64,000 nt of DNA, taken from Cristatella mucedo. Taxonomy: Eukaryota; Bryozoa; Phylactolaemata; Cristatellidae. The notes beneath the pieces were generated by a model, which was given only the letters and a program-made list of their open reading frames with translations, did no database searches and had not been told where the DNA came from. Position numbers and translations under genes: made by a program. The stretch is taken from assembly GCA_009760855.2 (NCBI GenBank), contig WPIO01000008.1, positions 2,765,001 through 2,829,000 of the forward strand, given 5' to 3'. Shown one piece after another: positions 60,050 through 64,000 of this stretch. Position 1 is the first letter of the stretch. The number at the start of each line of letters is the position of its first letter.

Positions 60050-63000
60050 CACTCGCATGAGTACGTGTTTGTGTGCATGTGTGTCGCTGTTCATTGGATA
60101 TTGGGCTGTCGTTCGCCGAGCTTCACCCTCCTTCACATCCCTTCGTGGAACGTGCGGCCTGGTGTTGAGGCTTTATGAACATTGGCCTTGTCTTGACCGC
60201 ACCAAAGCGCGATCATGCTTCCGCGAGATGATGATGGGTCCGAATCGCCAAGCAGGTCGAACTGCATCGACGTTTTCACTTTCGCTGGCGTTAGTAGCCA
60301 GCAGGCAAGTGCCATTCTCCATTATCTGATCGGCTGGTATTGACCGGCCAGACCAGCTGAGCTGAGGGGAGGGTGGGGGTGGTGGTGACCACGATCATCA
60401 GAGCCACGCAAGCTCCTGCACGATTCGCGCAGAGAAAGTCAAGCTTTGGAGTGGCTTCACGTTTCATGCACCGACTGCTGCCTAGAGTTTGGAGGTCGTA
60501 ATGAGACTGCTAATGCCCACTCAACGCTTGCTGGCTGTCCGTACGATCAAGGGACTTTACAATGGTCGGTCATGCCAGCACTCCCGCCCCAGCATGGAAC
60601 CACAGTCTGAAACATGTTATTGAAAGTAGCATACTGATGCCAGGCTCTTCTGCAATGTTAGTTTGTAGAAGCGCAGCTGGCTGGCTGGACCAGGAACAAC
60701 TGGGGGGGGGGTGATGAGGCTGCTGCTGGCAGGTACACGGTGTGCTCATGTGGTCTGTGGGAGAGTGTTATAAGCAGACCACTGCAATGCAACTCTAGCA
60801 TTCTTTTCTTCAGGCGACTTGTCGTAAGAGCAAACTGAGTACCAACTTTCTTTTTGTCTTACACCATGCTTAGCAAACTCCTGACACAGACAGCTATCTG
60901 TCGCAAGTGAGAGTGGCAGTGAAGTAACTAGTCGTCCATGTAATGCATCTCTTTCTGTAACTCCACAAACCAACTACGACTAAATGGGTGTTGCGTATGG
61001 CAGTTTTCTATAGTGCACTCAAAGCCCAAGCAGCTTCCGGTATGCTACGGTAGCCAGCAGACTTCATCTCATGCAACAAAGAGAAAGTGAGCAGCATAGC
61101 ATGAGCTGAGTCAAGAGGATGGTCGAGAAAGTAAGTATTATGGAAATAGTGGCTCTGAACGGCTGGAAAGGATGTGCCACAGTCGGCAGCAGGATGACCG
61201 ATGTTGCGAATGGATTGTGGAAGCAAGTCTCGCTGTCTAGAATCTGAAGAGCAAAATCTTCATTCACCAACGGTTTGTAGGCATAGGAATGGAACAGCTA
61301 GTTTATTGTCCGTAGAGGGCATGAGGGCAAAAGGAGGCTGAAACTGGTTCAGCAGTTCTATTAGGTTGAAAGAACCAAGCTATGGCATGCCTTGTGGGTC
61401 AGCAGAAGAATTTTTCTCTTTATCGTTTAATCAGCAGGGAGCCATCGAAGCTCCTTAAGCAATGGAAAGATGGTTGAATCTCTGGACTTTGGTAACTAGC
61501 CTTGCACCCATATTCACTACCAGCTAGTGTGGCCTAATGACTTTTCTGGTAGCCCAGCCAAAATGGAATTGCAATAAACCAGCCTAGACAATACTAGGGA
61601 GCTAGTACATTTTTTTTGCAAGCCATCGTGGTAGACAGTCCCTAATCTTGGATGTGGATCAGACATGATGGCTAGCTAGCAGTGAAGGCAGTCGTCTTAA
61701 CGAACTTTCAAAATTTAGGCAGTTGTCAAAGACAGCACCTAAATTCCGAGCTCGTGGTGCCTGTCAACAGCAACAATCTTCCTCCATTAGCTAGCTGGCT
61801 GTATGTTAAGACTGTCTTGCTTGTTTACTTTGCCCCGGCATTGGCCGAGACGTGTTGTAGTAGCAGGCCCATATGCAGATGAATCAAATCGTCACTGGCC
61901 AGCTTCAAGCCGGCGTTGCAGCTGCCAGAGCAACAGTAGCTGCTTCTGCCAATCGATTTGGCTCATCCAGGAACAACATTCGGTAGGACCGGACCTTGGG
62001 ATTCTACAGGCTAGCCTAGGGAACAGTTGCCACCGTGGTGCAGCTGCCATTAACATCGAGTTTTTTATGTTGGTGGGCTGCTGCATCCTGTGCTGTGCAT
62101 TCTGCTCAGTCTCTGCATGCGCAGCAGTGCAATATGCCAGCGGAAGCACTCACCAGTCATCGTTCAGAGTTGGCAGATCGATGAGCCCGCCTACTCGGAA
62201 GGGGGCCAGGATGATGAGAATGAATTGAAATGAATTGCGCAGTGCCTGCAGTCGTGTCGTTCTCATTGTCACTACTTATTGCCTGTCCGTGGCTGCTTTG
62301 CAAGTTGATCATCTCGGGTTGTGATCCCACTGCAGCCAGCAGCTCAGGCGTGCAAGATATCGTCTGCAATCCTCCGATTTGCTCACTGCGTTCCTCAGTC
62401 AGGCTAGTGCTGATCGGAGCTGCGGGTCGGACGGCTCAGCAGCTGCTCCGTCGTCCCGTGTGCTCCCCTTTCTCCTGACGGTGCATTGGAGTGGGTAGAA
62501 TCATGCTAGCTTACCGGTGGTCTAAGGAGCTGCTCAGCCGATGTGACCTGTTTAGTCAAGTCACGGCTTTGTCGGTTTTTTTTTGCAGGCATGAATGCTG
62601 CAGTGAGAGCCATCGTCCGCATGGGACTTTACCTTGGCTGCCGAGTTTATGCAATTCAAGAGGTATGCCTTTTGTGAGCTTGACGTGCCACTGCATTGCA
62701 TGAAAAAATACCAGTTTGCATAGTGCTCCACGAGACTTATATACTCTGTGCAGGTGCTTTATATGTGCTGCCACGGCAGGGCTCGAGTGCAGGGCTTTGG
62801 TCCTTAAAAGGCCAGCACCTTACCCCTGAGCCAAACAAGGGTGTGGTTTACAGATAAAAACTGCCAGCTATTGAATGAAACAACTATGCTGACTACACTG
62901 TAGCTAGATCGCCTCGAAGAGTTTTGTTTTGTTCCTAGATGTCGTGTGGGGGCGAGGTCGATGGATGTGTAACTTGTTTGTGAAGTAGCTGAGAAGGGAG

Positions 63001-64000
63001 CTGCAGGATGTGCTCTTGCTTTGTGAAGTTAGGATAGTGTAGGCCAACGGTTCTCAACCTGTGGGTCGCGACCCCTTTCGGGGTCGAACGACCCTTTCAC
63101 AGGGGTCGCACGCATTGTATGACATGCATGAAGTAGCAACAGAAATATTTTTGTGGTTGGGGGTCGCCACAACATGAGGAACTGTATTAAAGGGTCACGG
63201 CATTAGGAAGTTTGAGAACCACTGGTGTTGGTCAGTGTGCACCTTGGTACTAGTGTTTGCTGTTAAGAACGGCATGAGTGCTTCAGCTTAGCGAATGTGC
63301 CATGACGTACTTAAAGCAGTGGTTCTCAACCTTCCTAATGCTGCGACCCTTGAATACAGTTCCTCATGTTGTGGCGACCCCCAACCATAATATTACTGTG
63401 TGCAAAATGTGGAAATGCGTATTTTCCGATGGTCTTAGGCGACCCTCGTGAAAGGATCGTTCGACACCCAAAGGGGTCGCGGCCCACAGGTTGAGAGCCG
63501 CTGACTTAAAGGGATCTTATATTTACTGCTAGTTCGGATACTAGCTTGTGCATGCTAGGCTTCTCAGTAATGTAATGTACCTGCATCTCCCCCTTCTGTA
63601 ACTCCCTAGAGCCACAGAGACTAAGTGTGAGGTTCTGTAGCATAGTTTTCTCTAGCTCACTCAAAGCCTGGGAGGCTTTCGGTGCTCATTAATGGGCAGC
63701 CAAAAGACTTCATCTCAGACATAAAAAAAACAAAGCGAGAAGCTCAGCTAAGTCGAGAGAGCAATCGAGTAGTGAGTAGCATGGAAATAGCCCCTCAGGA
63801 CGGCTTAAAAGGATATACCACAGTCGGCGGCAGGAGAGTAGATGTCTTTGCATAAGCACTGTGGAGGTGAGCTCCACAGTCTAGGACCCGCAGAGCGAAA
63901 GCTTCTGTGGCCAGCGTTCATTAAGCATATGCATCGATCAGGCTGCTGCTGCATCTGGATATGATACTGCTCAAAACTGTTCGCCCACCCAACCCCCTGC
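59440..64000 (+). CDS. PFK: 6-phosphofructokinase, exons 1-2, partial
   Basis: ATP-dependent phosphofructokinase, the committing step of glycolysis. Exon 1 59440-59602 starts MSAADSPSTEPRS and ends KCLAVFTSGGDSQ, the start of the N-terminal catalytic half. It stops one base into a Gly codon before GTGCGT. Exon 2 62589-62662 begins after TTTTTTTTGCAG and reads MNAAVRAIVRMGLYLGC then RVYAIQE, before GTATGC. The joined signature GGDSQ + GMNAAVR is the ATP-binding loop of eukaryotic PFK. The rest lies beyond 64000. Intron 1 is about 3 kb and intron 2 longer than 1.3 kb. The start is chosen because it precedes the domain by about 40 residues without another Met; the frame is open further upstream. 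Confidence 0.9.
59960..60050. repeat. (GT)n microsatellite in PFK intron 1
   Basis: GTGTTT/GTGTGT repeats with TTTG interruptions. Confidence 0.95.
60950..61450 (-). repeat. dispersed repeat in PFK intron 1
   Basis: Shares ordered blocks with 63590-63910 (CACTCAAAGCC, GACTTCATCTCA, TATGGAAATAG, CACAGTCGGC(A/G)GCAGGA, AGTCT(C/A)G). The inverse of the shared part resembles 30930-31110 and 55200-55370. The text past 61430 (GGGAGCCATCGAAGCTCC) resembles the 3' region of L2-like LINEs in other animals. Family not named. Confidence 0.55.
62735..62840 (-). mobile_element. tRNA-derived SINE head in PFK intron 2
   Basis: Minus-strand TTTGGCTCAGGGGTAAGGTG head, the GGACCAAAGCCC block, CTCGAGCCCTGCCGTGG as B-box region, and ATAAAGCACCTGCACAGAG. 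The 3' end is truncated. Confidence 0.65.
63045..63224 (-). mobile_element. SPIN-like hAT MITE, copy 1
   Basis: Inverse orientation: the plus strand reads CAACGGTTCTCAACCTGTGG, GTCGCGACCCC, ACCCTTTCACAGGGGTCGC, GGTTGGGGGTCGCCACAAC, AAGTTTGAGAACCACTG. Flanks GTGTAGGC and GTGTTGGT look like a slightly mutated 8-bp duplication. Confidence 0.88.
63317..63503 (+). mobile_element. SPIN-like hAT MITE, copy 2, perfect TSD
   Basis: 187 bp from CAGTGGTTCTCAACCTTCC to GTTGAGAGCCGCTG, flanked by a perfect 8-bp duplication ACTTAAAG (63309-63316 and 63504-63511). Internal GACCCCCAACCATAA and TTTTCCGATGGTCTTAGGCG match the SPIN consensus as I remember it. Confidence 0.92.
63590..63910 (-). repeat. dispersed repeat in PFK intron 2
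   Basis: Second copy of the family at 60950-61450, slightly shorter. Confidence 0.55.

Overview
This is a window of animal (metazoan) nuclear DNA. The evidence is spliced genes with GT-AG introns, AATAAA signals, a 5'-TOP ribosomal-protein promoter, an L2/CR1-like LINE, tRNA-derived SINEs and hAT MITEs. The protein families fit many invertebrates (a lophotrochozoan is a guess), so the species cannot be named. Most of the window is introns and mobile DNA; only five host gene families are well supported.

Layout. 1-3.8 kb: CTG repeat and a broken minus-strand LINE. 3.8-26.1 kb and 26.9-38.4 kb: two copies (A and B) of one segment, each carrying a four-exon acireductone dioxygenase gene (ADI1, methionine salvage). 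Copy A also holds, nested in a hAT-like element, a 10.65-kb AT-rich Polinton/adintovirus-like element (4886-15535). Copy B lacks both insertions. 39.1-40.5 kb: an intronless WW+BAG co-chaperone gene (BAG3/starvin-like). 40.5-46 kb: SINEs, AT repeats and non-coding DNA. 46.2-48.1 kb: a CpG-rich region with a single-exon DUF5662 gene followed by two strong inverted repeats. 48-55.5 kb: repeats, including the reverse-transcriptase end of an L2-like LINE. 55.9-59.1 kb: ribosomal protein eL19 (minus strand, five exons), head to head with a 6-phosphofructokinase gene (plus strand, exons 1-2) that runs off the window. Its second intron contains two SPIN-type hAT MITEs.

The viral element has ~175-bp terminal inverted repeats, 5'-TG...CA-3' ends and a 5-bp duplication (GGCCA). 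It encodes remains of a protein-primed family B DNA polymerase, a retroviral-type integrase, a double-jelly-roll-type capsid protein, a lambda/YqaJ-type exonuclease, a fibre-like protein with shaft repeats, a coiled-coil protein, a zinc-finger-like protein and small unknown proteins. Every large gene is broken by stops or frameshifts, and the integrase also by a LINE tail, so this is a fossil. Its unusual points are the small size, the termini and target-site length, and TIRs that are themselves nearly palindromic.

How the parts relate. The L2-like LINE tail is shared with one tRNA-derived SINE family, suggesting the SINE uses the LINE machinery. The A/B pair, with the virus in only one copy, is either a tandem duplication older than the viral insertion or two haplotypes joined by the assembly.
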